The notes below the pieces were generated by a model. It had not been told where the DNA came from. It did not search any database and saw nothing but the letters and a program-made list of their open reading frames with translations. A DNA stretch of 10,862 nucleotides from Planctomycetaceae bacterium (GTDB lineage Bacteria > Planctomycetota > Planctomycetia > Pirellulales > Pirellulaceae): contig DNPC01000447.1 of the NCBI GenBank assembly GCA_003501565.1, forward strand, positions 1 to 10,862. The letters are read 5' to 3'. How positions within the stretch are numbered: the stretch's first letter is position 1; each line of letters begins with the position of its first letter. This document shows, one piece after another, positions 1 through 7,594 of this stretch. The position numbers and the translations under genes were made by a program.

Positions 1-432
1 GCCACGATCGGTGCTACCTGCGTCAAGCACTTTGGCGATGTTGGGATGGTCCATCAACGCCAGCGATTGTCGTTCAGCCTCAAACCGGGCGACGACTTGC
101 TTGCTGTCCATTCCTGCCTTGATGACTTTGAACGCGACCACGCGTTTAACTGGACTCAGCTGCTCAGCCATATAGACGGTCCCCATGCCGCCTTCGCCGA
201 TCTTCTGCAGCAATTTATATCTGCCGATGATCTCATCACTCGATTGACCGTCTTCTGTTGGTAAATCCGATGTGCTGGATAAGTCAAGCAAACTATCCAT
301 CTCCTGGTGGGCCTGTAGCAGCATCAGAACGCGTTCGATCTGTGCATGATCTCCGGAGTATTTTTCCAGGAAGTCGAGTTGCTCAGGTTTCGGAAGTCGT
401 TGAGTCCGCTCAAACAGCTCCTCATCAGTCAT
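1..432 (-). CDS. Ser/Thr protein kinase, N-terminal part (runs off left edge)
   Basis: I translated the minus strand from the ATG at 432-430; the frame stays open for 144 codons to the window edge. Residues 1-50 form the helical N-terminal extension seen in planctomycete kinases (start MTDEELFERTQRLP, then LLQAHQ near 39-43). The kinase domain begins near residue 70: glycine loop GEGGMGTV at 79-86, ATP-binding Lys102 in VAFK (neighbours have VAVK and VALK), likely helix-C Glu120 in RFEAERQ, and DHPNIAKVLDAG at 128-139. The catalytic loop and everything after it lie outside the window. The sequence closely matches the two plus-strand kinases, so all three are paralogs. A purine-rich GGGAAGGGA (+ strand 441-449) lies 8 bases upstream of the ATG and supports this start. 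It is divergent from the sigma factor gene, with 265 bp between the starts, so the two may share a control region (inference). Family membership is secure; the substrate is unknown. Confidence 0.93.
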   Translation of the reverse strand, partial: MTDEELFERTQRLPKPEQLDFLEKYSGDHAQIERVLMLLQAHQEMDSLLDLSSTSDLPTEDGQSSDEIIGRYKLLQKIGEGGMGTVYMAEQLSPVKRVVAFKVIKAGMDSKQVVARFEAERQSLALMDHPNIAKVLDAGSTDRG

Positions 433-440
433 CTCTCAAG

Positions 441-449
441 TCCCTTCCC
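441..449 (-). promoter_or_regulatory. Shine-Dalgarno for the left kinase
   Basis: On the minus strand this reads GGGAAGGGA, separated by CTTGAGAG (8 bases) from the ATG at 432-430. It is one of the better ribosome binding sites in the window and selects this ATG. The out-of-frame ATG at 425 does not give the kinase reading frame. Confidence 0.6.
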
Positions 450-468
450 AAGCTCTCGGCATCACCTA

Positions 469-481
469 CGGCAAAATGCCG
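469..481. promoter_or_regulatory. Small perfect palindrome in the divergent kinase/sigma gap
   Basis: CGGCA-AAA-TGCCG is a perfect 5-bp inverted repeat with a 3-base centre, 37-49 bases upstream of the left kinase start. Its place between divergent genes would suit a small operator or 5' UTR hairpin, but 5-bp arms also arise by chance. The rest of the 433-697 gap shows no promoter I can assign. Confidence 0.2.
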
Positions 482-697
482 AATGAATTCTCCCGCATGA
501 TTGCCTATTAAACAGTGCGGAATTCCTGTGTAATTTACATCAACGAATACCGAAATATTCTTGAGAGAGCGTGCCAGGTAGCTGACGAGGCGATAATTCC
601 GCTTGTTCAGGTCTTTCATAACTGTCCACGGATGCGTACCCTCGTCGACTACAGAATGCCCCAACCTGGCCGGATCGAAAGAGTCGAACTGTCAGTC

Positions 698-1264
698 ATG
701 AACGATATCACCAATCTACTTCAGCGATTGCAGGTCGGGGAAATCGCTGCGAGCGACGAGTTGCTGGTTGCTCTGTACCAAGATCTTCGCGAGCAAGCGA
801 CACAGCAACTCTCCCGTGAAAAGCCGGGGCATACTCTTCAAGCCACCGCGCTGGTCCACGAAGCTTATTTGCGGTTGATAGGGCCTGCGATCAAGGACGG
901 TGAATCCCAAGAGGTCTGGAATAGTCGGGGCCACTTTTTCTCCGCTGCTGCAGAAGCCATGCGGCGGATTCTGGTGGAGCGGGCGCGTCGAAAACAAGCA
1001 AAAAAACGCGGTGAAAACGCTGGACGAGTTGATATCGAACTCGACTATCTGGCAGGGAAAGACCATGACAGCAAGCTAATCGCCCTGGATGAGGCACTCA
1101 GCAAGCTAGAAGCTGAGGAGCCACAAAAGGCGCAGGTGGTGAAGCTCCGATTCTTTGCTGGTATGACGATTGAACAAACCGCTAAAGCCCTAGACATTGG
1201 CACCTCAACTGTCGATCGATATTGGACCTATGCCAGAGCCTGGCTGCAACGCGAAATGTCTTAG
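698..1264 (+). CDS. ECF-type RNA polymerase sigma factor (kinase-associated planctomycete type)
   Basis: The protein has 188 residues and directs RNA polymerase core to specific promoters. Region 2 spans about residues 20-105 (TALVHEAYLRL at 50-60, FFSAAAEAMRRILVERARRK at 80-99). Region 4 spans about 140-185, with a helix-turn-helix around MTIEQTAKALDIGTSTVDRY. This pattern is that of the sigma-70-like family first described from Rhodopirellula baltica, usually about 180-190 residues long and often encoded beside Ser/Thr kinases. I chose the ATG at 698 because it gives the family length and N-terminus (MNDITNLLQRL). The frame is open back to 515, but the extra 61 codons do not look like protein of this family. 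The Shine-Dalgarno is weak (GAAAGAG about 15 bases upstream). Where typical ECF factors have an acidic D-x-E-D in region 2.2, this one has Q48-A-T50-A, so a threonine replaces an acidic residue. No anti-sigma gene is adjacent. Kinase 1 follows on the same strand after 148 bp, which makes kinase control plausible (inference). Confidence 0.93.
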   Translation: MNDITNLLQRLQVGEIAASDELLVALYQDLREQATQQLSREKPGHTLQATALVHEAYLRLIGPAIKDGESQEVWNSRGHFFSAAAEAMRRILVERARRKQAKKRGENAGRVDIELDYLAGKDHDSKLIALDEALSKLEAEEPQKAQVVKLRFFAGMTIEQTAKALDIGTSTVDRYWTYARAWLQREMS

Positions 1265-1412
1265 ATCACTTCAGGGGACGCGTCAAAGTGACTTGGCTTT
1301 TTCCTACCGCTCGGGACACCCTTCCAAATTTTTTCTAAAATCTCTGGGGTAATCTTCGGGAATTCTGCGCACGTAGAGGTAGCAGCAGAACCTCCAACCC
1401 ATTGAGATCACG

Positions 1413-4127
1413 ATGAACGATGAATCCATCTTCACAGAAGCTCTTTCGCGAAAAACGAATGGAGAGCGTGACGAGTACTTGAGAAGAGCGTGTAACGACG
1501 ATGCGCAACGGGATCGAATCGCTCAGCTTCTTTCGAGTCACGATCAATCCAACAGCTTTCTGGATCGTGAATTGACAGGGGGAATGGATGCAAAGGGCCT
1601 GGTCGGAACGACTATTGATGCTGCCAGAACTTTGGGGGCGAAAGAAAACCAAGTCCTTGGTAGCTATCGCTTGTTGCACTTACTCGGTGAAGGTGGCATG
1701 GGCTCGGTCTACATGGCCGAACAGTTACAGCCGGTGAAACGCCGAGTCGCCGTGAAGATCATTAAGCAAGGCATGAACTCCGAGCAGTTTGTCGCCAGGT
1801 TTGAAGCCGAGCGTCAAGCGCTCGCGTTGATGGACCACCCCAACATCGCCAAGGTGCTCGATGCAGGCTGCACCGATCGTGGCGAGCCATTCTTCGTGAT
1901 GGAACTGGTCAAGGGAATTCCCATCACGGAATTCTGCGACCAAAACAAACTTGGGACGGCAGAGCGATTGGAGTTGTTCATTCAAGTTTGTAACGCAGTC
2001 CAGCACGCCCATCAAAAGGGCATCATCCATCGCGACCTGAAGCCGTCGAACGTGATGGTCGCCATGTACGACGATCGTCCGGTTCCCAAAGTCATTGACT
2101 TCGGAGTGGCCAAAGCCACGCATCAGCAATTGACCGAACAAACCCTTTACACAGTGCCGGGGCAGATTGTGGGAACTTGGGAGTATATGAGTCCTGAGCA
2201 AGCGATCTTGAATCAACTGGACGTGGACACTCGCACGGACATCTATTCGCTGGGCGTCATTCTCTACGAACTACTGACAGGTCACACACCGCTTGATCTG
2301 AAGTCGCTAGGCTTGGGGGCTCTTGAAGAGCGTTTGCGTCGTATCCGGGAAGAGGAACCCTCTCGCCCGAGCTTAAGAGTCAGTAGCCTCGGAGCCGCCG
2401 CTGGTTCTCTAGCTACCTACCGCGGAACTGAATCGAAGTCGCTGACTCAAACCCTGCGCGGTGATCTTGATTGGATCGTCATGAAGGCACTCGAGAAAGA
2501 TCGCTCAAAGCGCTACGAGACTGCAAATGGCTTTGCAGCTGAAATTGGTCGATTCCTAAACGACGAACCGATCAGCTTCAGGCCTCCATCGAGCTGGGAA
2601 CAGTGCAGACGGCTTTATCGGAAACATGGGGGGATAGCGAATGCGGCTATGATTTCTTTCGCCACCCTTGGAATAGGATTAGCCCTCGCATTGTGGCAAT
2701 ACTCCATTGCCTTCCGACGAGCGACCGAGTTAGCTGCGAAGGAAGTAAAGCTGCGCGCACAAAATTTGGAGATCGCGAAGGAAAAGAAGACGGCAGAAGA
2801 GCGTCTCGGCTTTGTAAAGGATTACACGATGATGCTTGCGAGGTCTGGAAGCGAGCAAGATCTGAATACTGCCCTGCAGACCGCAACCATGGTAGGAGCA
2901 TCAGACTGCTGGAAGCTCATGTTACGAGCCCAATCCAAAATCGAAGACGGCAATCCGGAAGAGGCTGTGGGAATATTGCGGCGTGCTCTTGCCTTGACAG
3001 ACCCAGACGACAAACTTGCCGCAAAGGGATTGCTCGGACACGCACTCTTGTTCAGCGGACAGACTGATGAGCACCTTAAGTTGCATCAGGAATTGTCGTC
3101 CGCAAAGCTCAATAGCGTTGAAGAGTTAATTTTTGTCGGCAACGGTCTCAGCTTCGACACAGCAAGGTGGCTCGATCTGGCAAATCGGGCTGTCCAGATT
3201 CGTGAATCACCGCTCGCCTTATTTAATCGGGCGGCTGCACGTATGCTCTCTGCAGTCGACCGTGGTGATCTTGAGATGGCAAAATCTGGAATTGTCGATT
3301 TGGAAAAGGTTGAAGCTACTGGAACGACACCCTACTTGATCGCAATTCGAGCGCAGCTTCACCTCACCTCGATGCTCTTGGCAGAAGAACGCGGACTTAG
3401 TTTGGAGCCTTGGAGGCAGCAGCTCGAGGCAGACATCGAGCTGCTACGTGAACAACCAGACTTTGGCTGGGGACTGATTGTGAGCGCATGGTATGACGAT
3501 CATTTTCGACCTGCACAAGCTGATGAGTCCTGGGCAACGGTTATGTCGCGAGGAGTGGGAGGATGGCATGACATCCATGCTGCAGCAATGGTGTTGCGGA
3601 ACCAGTCCTTGGAGCACTGGGAGTCACATTTCCAAGGGGAGGAAGTTCTTGAGCAAACTGGCTTGGCTTGCTTGCTTGCTTTCGACGGTGATTCAAACGC
3701 AAAACAAAGGTCACTTGACATTTACAGCGAGATTATATCGCAAGTTGAAATCGTGAACGTCCAATCTGGGTTCGGGGTCGAAATCGCATTGCTTGCTAAA
3801 GATGCAGCCAGGGTAAAGGCAGACGCAATGCATCTGCTCGAGAAGAATTCTTTCGCAACGGAGTTTGATCGAGAGCTTGTACGTTACTTGTCTCTGCAGA
3901 CTAACCAAGCGGCCGACGAATTTGACCGGAAGCTGAAGCACTTCACTCGTACAGAACAACTCATGGGGCACTTCACTGCTGGACTCCTTGCATTTGCAAA
4001 TGACGACACGGAGGAGGCCATCGAGCAATTCAGGAAGACTCGTGCAACCAGGGTCTATCATACATCTGACTACTATTGGGCTCGGGCGATGCTTGAGCGT
4101 CTCGGGGCAACGACTCCTACATATTAG
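1413..4127 (+). CDS. Membrane-anchored Ser/Thr protein kinase 1 with C-terminal helical repeats
   Basis: The protein has 904 residues. Residues 1-80 are the planctomycete N-terminal extension (FTEALSRKTNGERDEYL; LLSSHDQSNSFLDREL). The kinase domain runs from about 85 to 385: glycine loop GEGGMGSV 92-99, Lys115 in VAVK, HRDLKPSN 206-213 with catalytic Asp208 and Lys210, DFG 229-231, SPE 260-262 and DIYSLG 276-281. All key residues are present, so it should be active. A typical planctomycete stretch DLDWIVMKALEKDRSKRY (about 351-368) closes the domain. One membrane segment lies at about 409-430, followed by a charged, probably coiled-coil segment (434-470). Residues 471-904 are helical and TPR-like; by the single-anchor topology they would lie outside the cytoplasm as a sensor or scaffold (inference). 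The start is fixed by the conserved N-terminus; the Shine-Dalgarno is poor, and a weak hairpin (GAGGT 1376-1380 with ACCTC 1390-1394) precedes it. It is probably co-transcribed with the sigma factor upstream and with kinase 2, 11 bp downstream. Natural substrates are unknown. Confidence 0.94.
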   Translation: MNDESIFTEALSRKTNGERDEYLRRACNDDAQRDRIAQLLSSHDQSNSFLDRELTGGMDAKGLVGTTIDAARTLGAKENQVLGSYRLLHLLGEGGMGSVYMAEQLQPVKRRVAVKIIKQGMNSEQFVARFEAERQALALMDHPNIAKVLDAGCTDRGEPFFVMELVKGIPITEFCDQNKLGTAERLELFIQVCNAVQHAHQKGIIHRDLKPSNVMVAMYDDRPVPKVIDFGVAKATHQQLTEQTLYTVPGQIVGTWEYMSPEQAILNQLDVDTRTDIYSLGVILYELLTGHTPLDLKSLGLGALEERLRRIREEEPSRPSLRVSSLGAAAGSLATYRGTESKSLTQTLRGDLDWIVMKALEKDRSKRYETANGFAAEIGRFLNDEPISFRPPSSWEQCRRLYRKHGGIANAAMISFATLGIGLALALWQYSIAFRRATELAAKEVKLRAQNLEIAKEKKTAEERLGFVKDYTMMLARSGSEQDLNTALQTATMVGASDCWKLMLRAQSKIEDGNPEEAVGILRRALALTDPDDKLAAKGLLGHALLFSGQTDEHLKLHQELSSAKLNSVEELIFVGNGLSFDTARWLDLANRAVQIRESPLALFNRAAARMLSAVDRGDLEMAKSGIVDLEKVEATGTTPYLIAIRAQLHLTSMLLAEERGLSLEPWRQQLEADIELLREQPDFGWGLIVSAWYDDHFRPAQADESWATVMSRGVGGWHDIHAAAMVLRNQSLEHWESHFQGEEVLEQTGLACLLAFDGDSNAKQRSLDIYSEIISQVEIVNVQSGFGVEIALLAKDAARVKADAMHLLEKNSFATEFDRELVRYLSLQTNQAADEFDRKLKHFTRTEQLMGHFTAGLLAFANDDTEEAIEQFRKTRATRVYHTSDYYWARAMLERLGATTPTY

Positions 4128-4129
4128 GA
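4126..4129 (+). promoter_or_regulatory. Shine-Dalgarno for kinase 2, overlapping kinase 1 stop codon
   Basis: AGGA begins inside the TAG stop of kinase 1 (4125-4127) and sits 9 bases before the GTG at 4139-4141. With the conserved N-terminal sequence that follows the GTG, it supports the GTG start. The next in-frame Met is residue 55, which would remove the conserved extension. The arrangement suggests translational coupling of the two kinases. Confidence 0.55.
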
Positions 4130-4138
4130 AAGCGAGCG

Positions 4139-6979
4139 GTGGAAGAAGACGAAATCCTAGCCAAAGCAATTGAGTTAGCCCCGGAAGCAAGAGCATCTTT
4201 CCTAAAGCAAGAGTGCTGTGGGAATGCTGAGCAGCAATCGCGCATCGTATCACTCCTACGACATGTAGAATCACCAGACAGTTTCCTCTCGGGTGCGCCC
4301 ATGAATATCGAATCGACAGATGCATTTAATCATTCGGAGAAACTTGCCGACGAGCGGACGATTGGCCCTTACAAGTTGCGTGAGCAAATTGGCGAAGGCG
4401 GGATGGGAGTCGTTTACGTTGCTGAGCAATCGAAGCCAGTCAGACGCAAGGTGGCTCTGAAGGTCATCAAACCGGGAATGGACTCAAAAGAAGTGGTCGC
4501 CAGGTTCGAGGCCGAACGGCAAGCACTTGCGATGATGGATCATCCGAGCATCGCTAAAGTCTTCGATGCCGGTATGACGGACACGGGGCGACCCTATTTT
4601 GCGATGGAGCTTATCAACGGTGCTCCCATCACGAAATACTGCGATGAAAAGAAATTGAGTATTCGTGAGAGACTCAATCTCTTTACGCAAGTTTGTAACG
4701 CTATTCAGCACGCTCATCAGAAAGGCGTCATCCATCGCGATGTGAAGCCATCCAACGTGCTGGTGACGCTCCATGATGGCCGCCCCGTTCCCGTGGTGAT
4801 CGACTTCGGAGTAGCCAAGGCCACGAACCAGAGTCTGACGGAACAAACAATTTACACGCGGTTGAACCAAGTTGTCGGTACCACCCTGTACATGAGCCCT
4901 GAACAAGCTGAGCTAAGCCGCTTCGGAGTCGACACCCGAACGGACGTTTATGCTTTGGGTGTCCTCCTCTACGAGTTGCTGACTGGAACAACTCCCTTCG
5001 ATCAAGATCGCCTTAGTCGAGCTGGTTTTGATGAGATTCGTCGCATAATCCGAGAAGAAGAACCACCCAAGCCTAGCACTCGAGTTTCCAGCCTCGGGGA
5101 AACCGCTTCCGACGTCTCAATACAACGCGGTACCGATCCAAGTAAGCTCACATCGAGTATTCGTGGCGACCTTGACTGGATCGTGATGAAGGCACTCGAG
5201 AAGGATCGCTCTCGCCGCTACGAATCTGCCAGTCGCTTTGCGGACGACATCGAAAACTTCCTACGTGACGAGGTCGTCGAGGCACGGCCTCCTTCGATTG
5301 CGAACCGATTTCAAAAAGCATGGCGACGAAATCGCTTCTTAGTTTCCGGTGCAATCACCGCCACGCTCGTCCTGACAACTGGATTAGGATTTGCAATTTG
5401 GGGAATTCGGGAGCGCGACAAGACTCTTAAGAAACTGCAACAAGTCATCGTTATACGGGGAGTCGAAGAATCCCTCCTGGGCGAAGACATCGAGCCGACG
5501 TTGCAACTGGCACGCGATGCGGGTGTAGGTGCAGACTGGATTGAGACAATTCACGGAGCCCGGGCATTGCATGTCGGGGACAACGCATCCTCGCAAATGC
5601 ACTTTGGCAACGCTTTGGAGATCAACGAGAACAATGTGGCTGCGAAATGCATGTTGTCGATCGCCCTCTATCATGATGGTCGATTGGTTGAGCACGAATT
5701 ACTAATGCAGTCCTTCGACAAATGGCAACCGCGTTCAAAATTCCAAGAACTCGACAGGCTATTCCTTGCTTACGCAAAGATTTACATGGATCGAGAAACT
5801 GCGGCGGATGAACTCCGTGCGATTTTGCAGGCACATCCCTCGTGGATGTTTGCACGAGCCATGCTTGCGGGCACGCTAGGTGAATACGCGACTGTTACTC
5901 TGAAGCCGGAAGACGCGCGGAAAGCCATCGCAGAAGCTACCGTACCGGCCTTAGCAGCGCCGGAAAATCCCTTTGTGCTAATGGTGCAACTATACACTCA
6001 TACTGTGGCATGCGAGTTATCTCCGTCTCCAGATCTCATTGAACAGGGTATCACCATCGCCGACAAACTTTCGCAGTATCCTGATTATTTGCTTGGCAAA
6101 TCTATGAGAGCATGCTTCATGGATCGCTTTGGAAATCCAGGTGATGCGCAGCAGCTCAATCGGGAGTTGGCTTCCGAGCATGGTTTCTTCGCGGTTCGGT
6201 CAGTCGGTCGGCTAATGCGGCTTGGTGATGACGATTTCGTCCGCAAGCTGGAACCCAAGTCCATAGACGGGAAACTGGCACGGGCTCTACTGCTGACTCA
6301 ACTCCCCGGCGCAGAGGAGGAGGTATCTCGAGTCACAGACGAGTTGATGAGGTCGGAATACGCCCAAAGCCGTTGGGGACGCGAAAACTTGTTAGTTCTG
6401 CTACTACTTTCAAAGAAAGGGGAACTCGCAAAACGGAAATGCGGGGAATGGTTGGCAGAGATTTCCAGCGATCCTACCCCCCGACGGTTTGAGGCGAACA
6501 AGCAAATGTTTGAATTGTTCAATCAAGACTTGGTCAAGGATCAAGCCGACATGCATTTTCACATTAGAAAACACATTCGTTTTCTGCGGGCGTTGGATGC
6601 CTACTCACGTGGAGATCTAGATACGGCTATCGAACATATAAAGCAGTTTAACAAAGTGCCGAATCTAAGCGTCTGGAGCTTTTGGGGGCAAGCACTTCTG
6701 CAGAAATGGGAGGAGTCCCCAAAAAATGAGGCGAGAGCTCGTCCGATTACCCGTGGCCAAAGTCAACATGGCCAGGAGCAGTGCGCGACCGATCGAGGAT
6801 TCTCCCGTGCAACGGAATTGAAGTGTCATCACTATACTCTCAGATCTGAAACGAACCTTAATGGGTGCCCGGCTACTACAAAACTGAGAACTCGAGCTGA
6901 CAACCGGCTCAATGAGTTGGTGAGGACGAGCAAGCTAGCCGATTTTGGGGACAAAACGGGGACAGAATTGGCAATTTAG
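4139..6979 (+). CDS. Membrane-anchored Ser/Thr protein kinase 2, C-terminus probably frameshifted
   Basis: The open frame encodes 946 residues from a GTG start. The N-terminal extension (ILAKAIELAPEARASFLKQE) is followed by a kinase domain at about 78-378: glycine loop GEGGMGVV 85-92, Lys108 in VALK, HRDVKPSN 199-206 with Asp201 and Lys203, DFG 222-224, SPE 253-255 and DVYALG 269-274. Key catalytic residues are intact. A membrane segment lies at about 401-421. Residues 440-860 form a helical, TPR-like region related to that of kinase 1. The likeness ends near residue 862: kinase 1 terminates a few residues after the matching ALLQKW/AMLERL segment, while this frame continues for 84 residues (NEARARPITRG to TGTELAI) with no repeat character. 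The change coincides with C4A6 at 6717-6726 followed by TGA (6727-6729) in the -1 frame. The natural product is therefore probably about 863 residues, with the tail a result of an indel, sequencing error or bypassed frameshift. It is in one operon with kinase 1. Confidence 0.92.
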   Translation: MEEDEILAKAIELAPEARASFLKQECCGNAEQQSRIVSLLRHVESPDSFLSGAPMNIESTDAFNHSEKLADERTIGPYKLREQIGEGGMGVVYVAEQSKPVRRKVALKVIKPGMDSKEVVARFEAERQALAMMDHPSIAKVFDAGMTDTGRPYFAMELINGAPITKYCDEKKLSIRERLNLFTQVCNAIQHAHQKGVIHRDVKPSNVLVTLHDGRPVPVVIDFGVAKATNQSLTEQTIYTRLNQVVGTTLYMSPEQAELSRFGVDTRTDVYALGVLLYELLTGTTPFDQDRLSRAGFDEIRRIIREEEPPKPSTRVSSLGETASDVSIQRGTDPSKLTSSIRGDLDWIVMKALEKDRSRRYESASRFADDIENFLRDEVVEARPPSIANRFQKAWRRNRFLVSGAITATLVLTTGLGFAIWGIRERDKTLKKLQQVIVIRGVEESLLGEDIEPTLQLARDAGVGADWIETIHGARALHVGDNASSQMHFGNALEINENNVAAKCMLSIALYHDGRLVEHELLMQSFDKWQPRSKFQELDRLFLAYAKIYMDRETAADELRAILQAHPSWMFARAMLAGTLGEYATVTLKPEDARKAIAEATVPALAAPENPFVLMVQLYTHTVACELSPSPDLIEQGITIADKLSQYPDYLLGKSMRACFMDRFGNPGDAQQLNRELASEHGFFAVRSVGRLMRLGDDDFVRKLEPKSIDGKLARALLLTQLPGAEEEVSRVTDELMRSEYAQSRWGRENLLVLLLLSKKGELAKRKCGEWLAEISSDPTPRRFEANKQMFELFNQDLVKDQADMHFHIRKHIRFLRALDAYSRGDLDTAIEHIKQFNKVPNLSVWSFWGQALLQKWEESPKNEARARPITRGQSQHGQEQCATDRGFSRATELKCHHYTLRSETNLNGCPATTKLRTRADNRLNELVRTSKLADFGDKTGTELAI
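6717..6729 (+). other. C4A6-TGA homopolymer: probable frameshift point in kinase 2
   Basis: The zero-frame codons here are TCC CCA AAA AAT GAG. A -1 shift reads CCC AAA AAA TGA and ends the protein at once as ...EESPKK. The string contains heptamers of the X XXY YYZ slippery form (C CCA AAA and A AAA AAT), so a programmed shift, a real one-base indel and a homopolymer sequencing error are all possible. The sequence alone does not decide among them. Confidence 0.55.
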
Positions 6980-7090
6980 GCCCAATGTGGATCAAATTTC
7001 AGTCGCGCGGTAAAATTCGGTTTTCATCCATTTGGAAAGGCACTTCATTACAAATCCAACCCCAACTCCAGTGCAACGTAGCGTTAACCG
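6727..7090. other. Probable non-coding stretch between kinase 2 and the tRNA fragment
   Basis: The first 253 bases are formally inside the open frame of kinase 2 but look non-coding: the predicted residues have no helical-repeat pattern and no likeness to kinase 1. Near the end are two GGGGACA words (6947-6953 and 6958-6964), followed by GAATTGGCAATTT. From 6980 to 7090 I see no gene, promoter or terminator. No integrase or transposase remnant could be read in any frame. Confidence 0.4.
6947..6976. repeat. GGGGACA direct repeat with AATTGGCAATT, possible mobile-repeat remnant
   Basis: GGGGACA occurs twice, 11 bases apart (6947-6953 and 6958-6964), and is followed at once by GAATTGGCAATTT, an imperfect inverted repeat. 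Read on the other strand it becomes AATTCTGTCCCC followed by TTTTGTCCCC. From memory, this resembles the short GGGGACA/TGTCCCC repeats found next to IS200-like (RAYT) transposase genes in many bacteria. No such transposase is in the window, so the assignment is tentative. Confidence 0.35.
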
Positions 7091-7146
7091 CTTCAGGTCC
7101 TAGTGTCCCCTTACAGGACGTGGAGGTTCAAATCCTCTCATCCGCA
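7091..7146 (+). other. 3' half of tRNA-Leu(CAG): truncated tRNA, likely attachment-site scar
   Basis: The stretch begins at the anticodon loop (CTTCAGGT, anticodon CAG) and continues with the 3' anticodon stem strand CCTAG, a leucine-type long variable arm (GTCC / loop CCTTACA / GGAC), and a T arm GGAGG-TTCAAAT-CCTCT with five pairs including one G-U. It ends with the 3' acceptor strand CATCCGC and discriminator A at 7146; CCA is not encoded. The matching 5' half is missing: no GCGGATG acceptor strand and no D arm occur upstream, and the bases before the loop (TTAACCG) do not pair with CCTAG. A clean break at the anticodon loop with everything 3' of it kept is the usual footprint of a tyrosine-recombinase att core within a tRNA gene. 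The intact tRNA-Leu should lie to the left of the window if this is an attachment repeat. Confidence 0.72.
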
Positions 7147-7594
7147 CTGGTTTTTCTTGGGTTTGTGACGTCTTCTACCCAAAATTTGCTGACCATCTTC
7201 TGCACTTCAGACTTCATTCAGTGGCAGATCAGTGGCGGAATTGAGCTTGCGTTCGCGTATGCCCACTATTGCTTACGTTTAGGTCGAGATTGAGAACGTT
7301 CCGTCGATGAGATCCGATAAGCGGCTTCTGAAATTCGAGCTTGGTGGGTGATCTCTTGAGACTCCGACGGCAAAGCCGCAAATAGATCTCAGTTTTCTGA
7401 TACGATCTGGCAGAAGGTCAGCCATGCGTAGATTTTGGAGTCGGGGATTGGTCGACTAGCTATTATCGCCACCGCTGGTGTGCAAGTTGCTCAATCGGCG
7501 GTTGGTTCCGCTTCGTGAGATGCCGTGTTCCATCGCAGGGTTTTTGGGCAGATAATCCAATGGTCTTTCAACAATGGGAGGGAATGGATTAAGC
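7147..7594. other. Intergenic region with no recognised gene
   Basis: About 450 bases between the tRNA fragment and the DUF3124 gene. Short open frames cross it, but none has a credible start or a protein I recognise. A weak inverted repeat (TTGGGT...ACCCAA, about 7155-7180) lies just after the tRNA fragment behind a T-run and could be a leftover of the tRNA gene's terminator. This stretch presumably contains the promoter of the downstream gene, but I cannot place it. Confidence 0.35.

Noticed and set aside
515..697. 61-codon N-terminal extension of the sigma factor frame
   Set aside because: It does not resemble the family, has no good ribosome binding site, and the ATG at 698 gives the normal family length and N-terminus.
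3711..4325. 204-codon minus-strand open frame across the kinase 1/kinase 2 junction
   Set aside because: It is antisense to two clear kinase genes and has no family features; it is a codon-usage shadow.
6700..7146. Intact tRNA-Leu split by a group I intron
   Set aside because: Group I introns do interrupt tRNA-Leu anticodon loops, but no 5' exon (GCGGATG acceptor strand plus D arm) is present upstream.
6985..7293. Open frame of 102 codons across the tRNA fragment
   Set aside because: It reads straight through the structured tRNA-Leu sequence, has no recognisable protein features and no ribosome binding site.
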